Assembly: GCF_019343495.1 (NCBI RefSeq)
Contig: NZ_CP072549.1
Coordinates: 1,426,001 to 1,490,000, forward strand
Direction: 5' to 3'
Source: Acinetobacter lwoffii
GTDB lineage: Bacteria > Pseudomonadota > Gammaproteobacteria > Pseudomonadales > Moraxellaceae
Length of the DNA: 64,000 bases
A program made the translations under genes and the position numbers. Under the pieces are notes generated by a model, which made no database searches, was not told the DNA's origin, and saw only the letters and a program-made list of their open reading frames with translations. Every line of letters starts with the position of its first letter. Position 1 is the stretch's first letter. Shown one piece after another: positions 35,896-44,648 of the stretch.

Positions 35896-36627
35896 ATGTT
35901 TGAAACTATTGATAATTTAAAGAAAAAATTAGATCAACATCGCCCTCTCTCTCCGTCAATTGTCAAAAACTTACAAGAAGATCTTATTGTCCGTTGGACC
36001 TATCATTCGAATGCAATTGAAGGTAATACACTTACCCTACTAGAAACAAAAGTAGTACTGGAAGGTATTACTGTTGGTGGAAAGGCATTAAGAGAACACT
36101 TCGAAGCGATCAACCATAGAAATGCAATTTACTATGTTGAAGATATCATTCGGAAAGAGGAGCCTTTTTCTGAATGGCAAATTCGTAATATCCATCAGCT
36201 TATCTTAAAGAATATTGATGATGATAATGCTGGACGTTATCGTCAGCAAAATGTCCTGATATCCGGTGCTACGTCTACCCCGCCTGATTACACATTATTA
36301 AATGACAAGATGGCTCAACTGATCGATTGGTATAACAGCGACGCACATAAACTCCATCCAATTGAACGTGCAGCCAAAGTACATGCTGATTTTGTTGGCA
36401 TTCATCCATTCATTGATGGCAATGGTCGCACATCACGTCTTTTAATGAACCTAGAATTACTTAAAGCTGGTTATCCACCTTGTGTGATTACTGTAGAAAA
36501 TCGCTTAGCTTACTATGAAGCGCTTGATCAGTGGATGGCTTATGGGAAAACTGAAGCTTTTATTCAATTAGTTTCCGAGGCTGTATTAGAGGGTTTTAAA
36601 CCGTATCAGGTGGTTTTAGGGATTTAA
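35896..36627 (+). CDS. Fic family protein, second
   Basis: 243 residues from the ATG at 35896, which has AAGGATAAGG upstream (an in-frame TTG at 35881 is unlikely). The Fic motif IHPFIDGNGRTSR has its catalytic histidine at 170. The inhibitory helix SNAIEGN (38-44) makes it an N-terminally inhibited class II type. It lacks the winged helix of the first Fic protein and is only distantly similar. It is probably an AMP transferase acting on an unknown target. Confidence 0.9.
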   Translation: MFETIDNLKKKLDQHRPLSPSIVKNLQEDLIVRWTYHSNAIEGNTLTLLETKVVLEGITVGGKALREHFEAINHRNAIYYVEDIIRKEEPFSEWQIRNIHQLILKNIDDDNAGRYRQQNVLISGATSTPPDYTLLNDKMAQLIDWYNSDAHKLHPIERAAKVHADFVGIHPFIDGNGRTSRLLMNLELLKAGYPPCVITVENRLAYYEALDQWMAYGKTEAFIQLVSEAVLEGFKPYQVVLGI

Positions 36628-36726
36628 AATAAAAGATCAGCTTGTACGATATTATCAATTAGAACAATAAACTGTGGGTAATCCTATAGCTTGGACTGTT
36701 CCCAGTATCCTAGACATGAAGTAGCT

Positions 36727-37000
36727 TCATTTTGAAGCTATCTCAAATGCTTCTGGACTCATTCCATCGAGATGCGAATGACGCCTACCGATGGTAAAAT
36801 ATCTCGATATAATCAAACACATCCGCACGGGCCATTTCTCATGTTTTATAAATCCTCTTTTTAATTCTTTCCTTCTTTAAACTACTATAAAAGGATTCAG
36901 CAACAGCATTATCCCAACAGTTGCCTCTGCGACTCATACTCAGAACCAAATTATGCTTCTGACAGAATCTTTGCCAGTCTCCACTGCTGTATTGTGGGCC
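36727..37000 (-). pseudogene. IS3-family transposase (orfB) C-terminal remnant
   Basis: Minus-strand reading gives GPQYSSGDWQRFCQKHNLVLSMSRRGNCWDNAVAESFYSSLKKERIK, the end of an IS3/IS150-type DDE integrase domain, then a stop, a frame change, and HLDGMSPEAFEIASK. It is degenerate with at least one stop and one frameshift. No complete ends were found. Confidence 0.8.
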
Positions 37001-37098
37001 TTGAAGGTAGGCTCGATGATATAATAATTAAACTCTAGCCAATTTGGCTGACACAGAATTTTTGAACGCCCTCTCACATTTAACAATTCACTTATTCT

Positions 37099-37719
37099 CT
37101 ACTTCCTCACTTGTATCGCAAATTGAATAACATGGCATTTACCACAATGTAATTTTCCCTCATGCCTTTCTTGTTCGCCCACATAAAAATGATGGAGATG
37201 GTCCTGCCCAAATACGTCCAGAATGGATCGAGGATCGTATAAATATTCGATATTTTTAGGCCCCCCGGTTTGGTAGTTGATCTGCTCCTTGGAATACAGC
37301 TCACCGATAAACCATCCACCGTTTAGCAAAGATTCTCTTATGCCTGCTAAAATCTGTTTTTGCGTTTGTGTATCGAAATGACCAAATACACAAATCACGT
37401 TTTGATAACGCTCGGACGGCCATTTCGCTGCTGTTAAATCCACATTTTTGAGTTCGAGCTTTATCCCTGTGGCTTCGGCCTTGCTAGACAGATGCTTCAA
37501 GGCAACATCGGAATAATCCCAGACTTCTGCCGAAAAAGAATAATTATGCTGTCTTGCCTGCTCAGCCAGGTACAGGATATTCCTTCCTTCTCCTTCAGCA
37601 ATTGCCAGTGTTTTACCTTCTATCCGGATTTTTTCCGTAACCTCCTGGATAAACAGGTTTGCTGCTGTGCCGTACAGGTCCTGCGTCTGGGCATACAATT
37701 CATTCCAGTGCTGACTCAT
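37099..37719 (-). CDS. class I SAM-dependent methyltransferase
   Basis: 206 residues. The SAM site is LAIAEGEGRNILYLAEQA (about 38-56), followed by an acidic residue in AEVWDYSDVALKH and the CVFGHFD post-I motif. It is TehB-like in size and fold. The C-terminal GKLHCGKCHVIQFAIQ adds a CxxC. It is the last gene of the persulfide operon, so a thiol- or sulfide-methylating role is plausible but inferred. Its expression may depend on the ISAba11-like insertion upstream. Confidence 0.78.
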   Translation of the reverse strand: MSQHWNELYAQTQDLYGTAANLFIQEVTEKIRIEGKTLAIAEGEGRNILYLAEQARQHNYSFSAEVWDYSDVALKHLSSKAEATGIKLELKNVDLTAAKWPSERYQNVICVFGHFDTQTQKQILAGIRESLLNGGWFIGELYSKEQINYQTGGPKNIEYLYDPRSILDVFGQDHLHHFYVGEQERHEGKLHCGKCHVIQFAIQVRK

Positions 37720-37748
37720 TTCATCCCTCCATTTACTTGACTATCCAA

Positions 37749-38087
37749 TCAGCCGGAAAATTCTTTAAAGGCATCCAGTGCATTTGCGGCATACATCAAT
37801 GAAGGTCCACCGCCCATATATACCGCAACGCCCAGAACTTCCTCCAGCTCCTGCAGGGTCATGCCCATTTTGACCAGGGTTCTGACATGAAAGCCGATAC
37901 AACCATCACAACGTGATGCGACACCAATCGCCAAGGCAATCAGCTCCTTGGTTTTAGGATCAATCACACCATCACGCATTGCGGTCTGGGACAACTGATT
38001 GAAACTTTTCATTAAATCAGGTGAATCTTGAGTTAAGGTTCTTAAACTGCCTGAAATGTTCTGGGTTAATTCTTTGTATTTCATCAC
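37749..38087 (-). CDS. carboxymuconolactone decarboxylase/AhpD-like protein
   Basis: 112 residues of the CMD family with the redox CxxC in ASRCDGCIGFHVRTLVKMG, followed by the conserved histidine three residues on. AhpD-like members use this CxxC as a peroxidase or disulfide reductase centre. It sits between rhodanese and methyltransferase genes of the sulfur operon, consistent with handling a thiol or persulfide. Confidence 0.85.
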   Translation of the reverse strand: MMKYKELTQNISGSLRTLTQDSPDLMKSFNQLSQTAMRDGVIDPKTKELIALAIGVASRCDGCIGFHVRTLVKMGMTLQELEEVLGVAVYMGGGPSLMYAANALDAFKEFSG

Positions 38088-38131
38088 TGCTTCTCACATT
38101 CAACAATACGGTTGTTCACCTATTCAACGGC

Positions 38132-38536
38132 TTATTTTTCTACCGGATAGCCCTGCTCTAGCCAGGCCTGATAACCACCCTGAACTGACTTGACCTGGGT
38201 AAAACCCATGTTTTGTAAGGTATCGGTTGCCAATGCGGAACGTCCACCCGTACCACAGATCAAATAGATCGGCTGATCTTTAAGGTGTTCCAGTGCCTGC
38301 TGGGTATCGCAATGATGACTGGCTAAAGGATGCTGGTGAATTCTCATTTCCAAAACACCACGCGGATAATTCACCGCCCGGTCTATGGCTGCCGCCTGAA
38401 ACTCATCCGGTTCCCGAACATCAATCAGAATGGTTTTATGGTTTTGCATCGCTTCAAACAGTTCAGCTACACTTACTTCCTGAATCTGGCTTTTCGCATT
38501 CAGAATCAATTGCTCTGCAGTTTTCATCATTTTCAT
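38132..38536 (-). CDS. rhodanese-like sulfurtransferase
   Basis: 134 residues, a single rhodanese domain. The active-site loop CGTGGRSA carries the persulfide-forming cysteine and the conserved arginine, and the DVREPDEFQAAAIDRAVNYPRG motif is classic. It moves sulfane sulfur, for example from glutathione persulfide to sulfite or back. It follows the ISAba11-like element and lies in line with the upstream TauE and ETHE1-like genes. Confidence 0.92.
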   Translation of the reverse strand: MKMMKTAEQLILNAKSQIQEVSVAELFEAMQNHKTILIDVREPDEFQAAAIDRAVNYPRGVLEMRIHQHPLASHHCDTQQALEHLKDQPIYLICGTGGRSALATDTLQNMGFTQVKSVQGGYQAWLEQGYPVEK

Positions 38537-38564
38537 TCTTCCTCGGCTATTAAAATTATATTTT

Positions 38565-39665
38565 TAGGACTTACGCACTATTATTTATAGATTCTCTGTG
38601 GTAGCAGATGATTTTTATCGAGAATAAAGTCATCAATGAAGTTTTTGATAACTGGTCTAAATAATTTCTTCTGCCAACGATATACATTTTCAAAGATCCG
38701 CTCAAACTGGTTCTTTTGTATCTCAACGTAGGCCATCAAGGCTGAAAAAATATGATTCAAAATCAGTTTAGATCGTCTTACTTGAAACTTTTCAATATGA
38801 CAAACCTGTTTAATCACCCGGTGATATTGCTCTATTTTCCAATGACTTGAATGCAATTCATGAAAACCCTCAAAGGACAATAAATCATCTTCATCTTGAT
38901 GCACAATATAAAACCTCTGCTGTTCTTTTAACTGAGTCTTAAATAATTGTACAAAGCCAAAATCTTTGAGCCAGACCACTTGACCCTGATGGAAATCTGG
39001 CAATAAACGCAGTTGAAACCATTGTCCTTTTTCTGGGGAAACCTTACGGTTACAGTCGATACCAAACATAAATCGAATACCATATTTTCTTATGGTTTTT
39101 AGATTTCCAGTCGATGAATACCAACTATCACCTGTAATAAATTGAATCTTTGCACCCCAACTGAGTACTTCACTTAACATATCCATAAAGTAATCATTCT
39201 TGGTTTTACTTTCAGATTTGTCATAAATTCGGAAATTAATTGGAATATTTTGACCATTTTGATCTGTCGCATACAAGGTAATGAGATTAATACCCTTGAC
39301 GGATCGATGGTGTTTGCCTGACCAAAAATAGCTAACCAAGTCCATATGTTGACTATATGGTTTATCTAAAACAGTATCATCAATGCTGACTATAAGTTTA
39401 TTATTATCAATATGTTGAATTGATTCTTGATATAGGTCGTGAGGTGTGTAGTCTTCACGCTCTAGAAAGCGATTTACACTATCATGCGAGATATTATAAG
39501 TCTCGGCAAGTTGTGTGCAGCTAATAGAGTTCGGTTCTGTCATGAGAAAGCCCATATAAATGGGTAATGTACAAGTTGCTGTAGAAGCATGTTTAATTCG
39601 TCTGATCACAGATACTTTATAAAGTATTTTAATACTTTTTTGAATCCGTCAATGCGTAAGTCCTA
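38565..39665 (-). mobile_element. ISAba11-like element (IS701 family) with target duplication
   Basis: A 1101-bp element has ends TAGGACTTACGCA and its complement TGCGTAAGTCCTA, flanked by exact 5-bp direct repeats ATTTT (38560-38564 and 39666-39670). Length and transposase resemble ISAba11. It lies in the gap between tauE and the rhodanese gene, in the direction of the operon. Without it the gap would be about 87 bp. Confidence 0.9.
38581..39609 (-). CDS. IS701-family transposase
   Basis: 342 residues, intact, with a DDE-type core: VSIDDTVLDKPYS, FITGDSWYSS and SSHWKIEQYHRVIKQ (DDE with Y..R). It almost fills the 1101-bp element, so the element is probably autonomous. Confidence 0.9.
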   Translation of the reverse strand: MIRRIKHASTATCTLPIYMGFLMTEPNSISCTQLAETYNISHDSVNRFLEREDYTPHDLYQESIQHIDNNKLIVSIDDTVLDKPYSQHMDLVSYFWSGKHHRSVKGINLITLYATDQNGQNIPINFRIYDKSESKTKNDYFMDMLSEVLSWGAKIQFITGDSWYSSTGNLKTIRKYGIRFMFGIDCNRKVSPEKGQWFQLRLLPDFHQGQVVWLKDFGFVQLFKTQLKEQQRFYIVHQDEDDLLSFEGFHELHSSHWKIEQYHRVIKQVCHIEKFQVRRSKLILNHIFSALMAYVEIQKNQFERIFENVYRWQKKLFRPVIKNFIDDFILDKNHLLPQRIYK

Positions 39666-39729
39666 ATTTTGTATAAACGATGCTCAGGTCGATTAAAAGC
39701 GCTTGAGTTAAAGTTCCCAACCGGCTGTT

Positions 39730-40512
39730 TTAGCCCATGAGCGCTGAATAGATTAAATACATCGCCACCCCAACCACGGTAGTGGCAAATATTTTCTGTA
39801 CCTTGTTACTGTCAATCCGCTGCATCAGACTGCGTCCAATTAACATCCCGACAATACAGGCCAGGACAAAGGTCAGCGTAACCGAAACAGGATATTGAAA
39901 GCCATCCAGCACGTGTGCAGAAATACTGACCCCACCAATCAGGAAAATAATCATCAGGGAAGTCGCAACGATACTGCGCATATCAAGGTCGGTGAATTTA
40001 CGCAGGGCTGGAACAATGACAAAACCCCCACCCACGCCAAGCAGACCGGTTAATAAACCTGCCACAACACCAATACCTGCCAGGAAAGAGGCCGTTTTGA
40101 CATTCCAGATCAGACGACCGGTCGATTGATTGACCTTGCACGGTGCATTGCCATGATCGGTCACTTTATTAAAGAAGATTCGATAAGCCACGATCAGCAT
40201 GACCAGACTGAAAGCCAGCGTCAGCCAGACCGGAGAAACGATATCGGCCAGATGCACGCCATAACGCGCTGTAGGAATACTGATCAGTGCGATCCAGAGC
40301 GCAGCGCGATAACGCACAATACGCTTGAATAAACCCTCGAACGTTCCGACCAAGGCCGACAGCGTGACTGCCAACAAACCTACCGGTGCAGCCTGTGCCA
40401 CAGTCCAACCCTGACTCGCCATCAGTGCCGGTACAGCCAGAATTCCGCCACCAGCACCGGTTAGACCCAGCAAGCCACCAATCGCCAATCCTTCCAGTAT
40501 TAATGCCCACAT
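39730..40512 (-). CDS. tauE: sulfite exporter TauE/SafE family protein
   Basis: 260 residues from the ATG at 40512, which has AGGGAGAGAGCG upstream; an earlier start would extend into the ETHE1-like gene region without a ribosome site. There are about eight membrane helices, with glycine-rich repeats GGLLGLTGAGGGILAVPAL and GLLTGLLGVGGGFVIVPAL, the two halves of the TauE/SafE fold. It exports sulfite, the product of persulfide oxidation by the neighbouring hydrolase. In the bigR operons of Xylella and Agrobacterium the same pair occurs. Confidence 0.88.
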   Translation of the reverse strand: MWALILEGLAIGGLLGLTGAGGGILAVPALMASQGWTVAQAAPVGLLAVTLSALVGTFEGLFKRIVRYRAALWIALISIPTARYGVHLADIVSPVWLTLAFSLVMLIVAYRIFFNKVTDHGNAPCKVNQSTGRLIWNVKTASFLAGIGVVAGLLTGLLGVGGGFVIVPALRKFTDLDMRSIVATSLMIIFLIGGVSISAHVLDGFQYPVSVTLTFVLACIVGMLIGRSLMQRIDSNKVQKIFATTVVGVAMYLIYSALMG

Positions 40513-40580
40513 CGCTCTCTCCCTTATCCACAAAAATGATTCAATAAAAGTTGAACTTTTTGTTGAATCACGACACAAGC

Positions 40581-41453
40581 TTATTTGAAGTAGTTAAGAG
40601 GAAGCTTGAGGTAAGAAACACCATTGGCTTCAGGCTCAGGAAACTGCCCTGCTTTCATATTGATCTGAATTGCCGGTAGAATCAGCTTAGGCATATTGAG
40701 TCCTGAATCCCGCTGGTTGCGCATCTGAGCAAATTCAGCTTTACTGATTCCCTGATGAATATGAATATTCTGTGTCTTTTGTGTCTGTATATCAGATTCA
40801 CACACATAGGATTCACGTGTTTCAGGCAAATAGTCATGACATAAAAAGACCCGCGTATCTTCTGGCAACTGAAACAGGCTTTGTACCGAATCATAAAGCT
40901 GTTCTGCGCTGCCTCGCGGGAAGTCACAACGTGCTGTACCATAATCTGGCATAAACAGGGTATCACCCACAAAAACCGCATCACCAATCACATAACTCAG
41001 ACAAGCAGGCGTATGTCCCGGTGTTGGAATGTTATAAGCCTTCAAGGTTCCGATTTGGAACGACTCATGATCTTTAAATAAATAATCAAAGAGCTGCTGA
41101 GCATTCCATTGTTTAATATCCAGATGATAAATCGCGCCAAAAGTTTCCTGAACAATACCAATTTTCTGGCTCATGGCGATCTTGCCACCTAACTCAGCTT
41201 TGAGATATTGTGCTGCAGTTAAATGGTCAGCATGGACATGGGTTTCGAGAATCCACTCGACCGTTAAACCCTGCTCTTTAATATAGGCAATAATTTTATC
41301 GGCATGAATAGTGGATGTACTTGCTGATGCCGGATCATAATCCAAAACGCTATCAATAATGGCGCAGGCTTTGGTCGCAGGATCACGTACAACATAACTG
41401 AAGGTATTGGTATCTTCGTGAAAAAAATCTTTTACTATAGGTAAGTTTGACAT
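40581..41453 (-). CDS. blh: ETHE1/Blh-type persulfide dioxygenase (beta-lactamase fold)
   Basis: 290 residues from the ATG at 41453, with AGGAGC upstream. The metallo-beta-lactamase motif is THVHADHL, with further ligands in PTPGHTPACLSYV, VGDTLF and FLCHDYLP. The longer C-terminal tail matches Blh of the bigR operon. It oxidises glutathione persulfide to sulfite. It lies with tauE, the YeeE pair and the BigR-like repressor. Confidence 0.88.
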   Translation of the reverse strand: MSNLPIVKDFFHEDTNTFSYVVRDPATKACAIIDSVLDYDPASASTSTIHADKIIAYIKEQGLTVEWILETHVHADHLTAAQYLKAELGGKIAMSQKIGIVQETFGAIYHLDIKQWNAQQLFDYLFKDHESFQIGTLKAYNIPTPGHTPACLSYVIGDAVFVGDTLFMPDYGTARCDFPRGSAEQLYDSVQSLFQLPEDTRVFLCHDYLPETRESYVCESDIQTQKTQNIHIHQGISKAEFAQMRNQRDSGLNMPKLILPAIQINMKAGQFPEPEANGVSYLKLPLNYFK

Positions 41454-41455
41454 CG

Positions 41456-41872
41456 TTAAGCTCCTGACCATTTACGGTGAATCCATACACCCACCAGCAT
41501 TGCTACAATAAAATAGAGCACTTGATAGTGGCCCAAACCGATCAAGGTGAAACTTGGTGCCGGACAGATGCCTGCAATGCCCCAACCTGCACCAAATAAA
41601 ACCGCACCCGTGATCAGTTTTTTATCTATCTGATTATTTTTAGGTAAATCAATAGGTTCATTAAATACTGTTTTTGGTTGCGCCGTACGTAATGCTTTCT
41701 GGAAGGGAATAAAGGCCACCGCAATCGCGCCCATCATGACAAAGGCCAGACTGGCATCCCAGTCGCCAAACAGATCCAGGAAATCGAGTACTTTTTCCGG
41801 ATTGGACATGCCCGATACCATCAATCCCACAGAGAACAGCGCACCAAATAAAAAGGCAAACACATTTTTCAT
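41456..41872 (-). CDS. YeeE/YedE (DUF395) family membrane protein, C-terminal half type
   Basis: 138 residues from the ATG at 41872; an upstream in-frame start would overlap the previous gene. The sequence GAGWGIAGICPAPSFTLIGLG contains the conserved cysteine of the family, and FGALFSVGLMVSGMSNPEKVLDFLDLFG the paired motif. The fold transports thiosulfate or sulfur compounds. With the gene at 41874 it forms a split version of full-length YeeE. Confidence 0.88.
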   Translation of the reverse strand: MKNVFAFLFGALFSVGLMVSGMSNPEKVLDFLDLFGDWDASLAFVMMGAIAVAFIPFQKALRTAQPKTVFNEPIDLPKNNQIDKKLITGAVLFGAGWGIAGICPAPSFTLIGLGHYQVLYFIVAMLVGVWIHRKWSGA

Positions 41873-41873
41873 T

Positions 41874-42290
41874 TTAGAATGCTCCTGTGATATGACGGAT
41901 AATATAAACAGCGACAAAACCTGCAAACATGAAAGTCATGGTCGCGATGATAGAACGCTTAGACAGGCGACTGATGCCACAAATTCCGTGACCACTGGTA
42001 CAGCCCGAACCCAGACGTGTCCCAAAGCCCACCAGCAGACCTGCCACAATCATCATCAGTGGGCTAGCATTCAATTCGATTTCAGGTTGTACAAACAGAC
42101 CATAAATAAACGGTGTGAGGACTAAGCCTAATAAAAACCAGATTGCAGGTGTTTTAAACATGGTTTTTGAGTTTAAGACTTGCCCAATCAAACCACTGAT
42201 CCCTGCAATACGGCCATTGACGTAAAGATAGCCAACTACAGAAAGCCCGAGCATTAAGCCGCCAATAAATGCGATGAGGAAGTCATGCAT
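41874..42290 (-). CDS. YeeE/YedE (DUF395) family membrane protein, N-terminal half type
   Basis: 138 residues with helices [33 protein letters not shown] and [26 protein letters not shown], the second holding the two conserved cysteines (GCTSGHGIC). It ends one base before the start of the partner, which indicates translational coupling. First gene of the operon below the BigR-like operator. Confidence 0.88.
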   Translation of the reverse strand: MHDFLIAFIGGLMLGLSVVGYLYVNGRIAGISGLIGQVLNSKTMFKTPAIWFLLGLVLTPFIYGLFVQPEIELNASPLMMIVAGLLVGFGTRLGSGCTSGHGICGISRLSKRSIIATMTFMFAGFVAVYIIRHITGAF

Positions 42291-42324
42291 GATGAATTAA
42301 TCCCTATACAATATACTTTTTTAT

Positions 42325-42334
42325 ATTATATAAT
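42325..42334. promoter_or_regulatory. candidate BigR operator
   Basis: ATTATATAAT is a perfect palindrome in an AT-rich stretch between the divergent yeeE and arsR genes. BigR-type repressors bind AT-rich palindromes in this position. Confidence 0.5.
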
Positions 42335-42410
42335 AAAAAATATTAATCAAGCAGTTTTATGGTAAATTATGTAAACTGCACGGGCTACATCAAAAGTTGT
42401 GAGGACATTT

Positions 42411-42719
42411 ATGGATATGATTGCTGAAAATGCCAAAATTGATTTTTCTCAAGTCGATTTCGTCAGCCAATGCCTAAAAGTTTTAGCCAATCCTGATCGT
42501 CTGAAAATCTTATGTGTTCTGGTCGACGGGGAAATGAATGTTCAGGAAATTGAAGAATCCACTGACATTCATCAACCTACACTTTCACAACAACTGACTG
42601 TGCTACGTAAGGCCGACATGGTCAGCACCCGACGTGAGGGTAAACAGATTTTCTATCGTCTGAGTGATCCCAAGGTCTTGAGCCTGATGCAAAAACTGTA
42701 CGAGCTGTATTGCGCCTAG
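42411..42719 (+). CDS. bigR: BigR/SqrR-like ArsR-family persulfide-sensing repressor
   Basis: 102 residues from the ATG at 42411 (a GTG at 42399 is possible). The winged helix is DIHQPTLSQQLTVLRKADMVSTRREGKQIFYRL. Cysteines at 35 (KILCVLVDGE) and 101 (LYELYCA) correspond to the two cysteines that form a polysulfide bridge in BigR/SqrR; the metal motif of ArsR proper is absent. It is divergent from the persulfide operon and presumably releases the operator when sulfane sulfur accumulates. Confidence 0.88.
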   Translation: MDMIAENAKIDFSQVDFVSQCLKVLANPDRLKILCVLVDGEMNVQEIEESTDIHQPTLSQQLTVLRKADMVSTRREGKQIFYRLSDPKVLSLMQKLYELYCA

Positions 42720-42728
42720 CCCTCCTCT

Positions 42729-42985
42729 TAATGCAACCAAAAAGAATAACCTTCAATAAATTCCGGCGATCGCAGTGATGCCATCCCCCGTCGATATTGC
42801 AGGATCGAGGCGATATTGACCAACAAACCGAATACAATCACCATAATTCCCATCCACTGTGCATAGGCTATTTTTTATGCATAATGTTCATGATCGACCA
42901 GTTGTACTAACAGGTTGGATTTTTCAATCACAAAACCCAATGCAATTAATGCCAGACCACTCCGGTTCCATGCCAGAGCGGTTCA
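42729..42985 (-). pseudogene. DUF202 (YidH-like) membrane protein remnant
   Basis: Minus-strand reading gives TALAWNRSGLALIALGFVIEKSNLL, then an in-frame TAA, then KIAYAQWMGIMVIVFGLLVNIASILQYRRGM and a C-terminal end. Two helices and the RTALAW-type start belong to DUF202. The N-terminal codons are missing and one stop lies inside. It is non-functional unless the stop is read through. Confidence 0.7.
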
Positions 42986-43040
42986 TTCCAAAGCAAACAG
43001 TACCCGTGGATGATCCAAAGTTGACATATCTCATCCAATC

Positions 43041-43781
43041 TTATTGTTCAAAAATTTCCTTGAAGTCCATCGCCAGGCCTTGAGTCGATTTAAATTCACC
43101 CTGATTGTTTTTCCAGGCCATCGACGGTGTGGAGAAAAAGCCGTATTTCCCCATTAGGGCCTGGTTGGCATCAATTTTTGCAGCAATTTCGGCAGGAATC
43201 TTTTCCATTTTCTTGAGCTGCTTTTTGCCTTTATTCTTGTTTATATCATTAAAAACTGCTGCTGGATTTTTCGACATTAACAATGTGGCCACCTGGCCAC
43301 GGCTTTCTTCACGGATCACACCGACCTGAATATGACGCAGTTGTACCTTGCCTGATTCGACCCAAGGCCGAGCTGCTTGCCAGAATTTATAGCAATATGG
43401 GCAATTCGGATCGGAAAACACATAGACCACCCGTGGTGCATCTGGCTTTCCATCCTGGATCCAGGTCGATTTTTCCAGGGTTTTCCAGACATCGTCCAAT
43501 ACCGCTTTTTTCATATGCTTTTCAATCTGCTCATTGGACAGGCTTTTCCCTTGCGCATCAAACAGTTCGCCCTTGATATAATATTTGTCATCGTTGGAGA
43601 TAAATACCGTATTGGAATACTGGTCTTCATGCCCTACCCAGCCGGTCATTCCTTGCGGTGCCGGAATCTGTTTTACAAACACAAAGCCCTGTTTTTCAAT
43701 GTTCTGTTTTATATTTGCCTGCGTGTGCATGCTCATGATCAGGAACATGCCTGCACCAAGCACCTGGTAAATTTTGTTCAT
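43041..43781 (-). CDS. dsbG: thiol:disulfide interchange protein, DsbG type
   Basis: 246 residues with a signal peptide (MNKIYQVLGAGMFLIMSMHTQA) and a DsbC/G dimerisation region followed by a thioredoxin fold with VFSDPNCPYCYKFW; the CPYC active site is C127-C130. DsbG works in the periplasm, keeping single cysteines reduced. It is the last of a minus-strand dsbD, tlpA-like, dsbG set. Confidence 0.87.
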   Translation of the reverse strand: MNKIYQVLGAGMFLIMSMHTQANIKQNIEKQGFVFVKQIPAPQGMTGWVGHEDQYSNTVFISNDDKYYIKGELFDAQGKSLSNEQIEKHMKKAVLDDVWKTLEKSTWIQDGKPDAPRVVYVFSDPNCPYCYKFWQAARPWVESGKVQLRHIQVGVIREESRGQVATLLMSKNPAAVFNDINKNKGKKQLKKMEKIPAEIAAKIDANQALMGKYGFFSTPSMAWKNNQGEFKSTQGLAMDFKEIFEQ

Positions 43782-43799
43782 ACTGAGTCCTTCCGTTTT

Positions 43800-44648
43800 T
43801 TAAGGTTGATCTGAAATTCTATTTAAATATTGCTGCAACATGGCCGGACTGAGTTCCCCCATATGCCGCTCGACCAGCTGGCCTTGAGCATTAAAAAACA
43901 GCGTCGTTGGCAGGCCAAAACTATTCAGCTGCTGGGGTAGTTCACCATATGGGTCCAGCAGGACATGTTTAAATTGAAACTGATGTTTTCTTAAATAGGC
44001 ATTTACGGTCGCTACCTCCTCACCCTGATTGAGCATGACAAAATTCACTTGAGGATGCTGCTTGGCAGCCTTTGCCAACACCGGCATTTCGCGGTGACAC
44101 GGCGGACACCAGCTCGCCCACATATTAATTACCGTGGGCTGGCCAATGAATTGGCTGAGTGAAATCTTGTCTGTACCCAGACGCTCCTGTTCTAATCCAG
44201 CAAAGACTAGATCAGGAAACGCCACTTCAGTTTTTAGACTGGATTTAAATGCGAGCCCAAGCCCGATCCAAAGTATAAAGATGATCAACAAGATGGCTTT
44301 GAATCGGATCTGCAACTGTCTGTTGCGAATGAGATACCACAAAGCACCAATCAGCACCCCTCCCCATAAATGAAAACCCTTATCCTGGATTTTCAGTATG
44401 TCGATGGGTGCTGCAAAATACAGCTCGGCATTGAGCAGGACGAAAACAAGACGTGCACCCAGCATCCCCAGCAAAAAACTGCTCCAGAGTACATCCTGAC
44501 TTTGTCCAAGCTGCTGTTTAGACCATGAATACTTTCTGGCTAATCCAAACAGGACGGCAGATAACAGCATCAAGCCAGTAGCAACAATTATGAGTGTCCA
44601 GGGCAACATCAAAGGTCCCAGATGCAATGCATCACTGGAAATCATCAT
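43800..44648 (-). CDS. membrane TlpA/DsbE-like thioredoxin with LGT-like N-terminus
   Basis: 282 residues. The first 135 form about four helices (including SFLLGMLGARLVFVLLNAELYFA, similar to prolipoprotein diacylglyceryl transferases). The C-terminal periplasmic thioredoxin domain has INMWASWCPPCHREMPVL (CPPC 181-184). The start overlaps the dsbD stop by 4 bp. It is probably reduced by DsbD and in turn reduces periplasmic partners. Confidence 0.83.
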   Translation of the reverse strand: MMISSDALHLGPLMLPWTLIIVATGLMLLSAVLFGLARKYSWSKQQLGQSQDVLWSSFLLGMLGARLVFVLLNAELYFAAPIDILKIQDKGFHLWGGVLIGALWYLIRNRQLQIRFKAILLIIFILWIGLGLAFKSSLKTEVAFPDLVFAGLEQERLGTDKISLSQFIGQPTVINMWASWCPPCHREMPVLAKAAKQHPQVNFVMLNQGEEVATVNAYLRKHQFQFKHVLLDPYGELPQQLNSFGLPTTLFFNAQGQLVERHMGELSPAMLQQYLNRISDQP

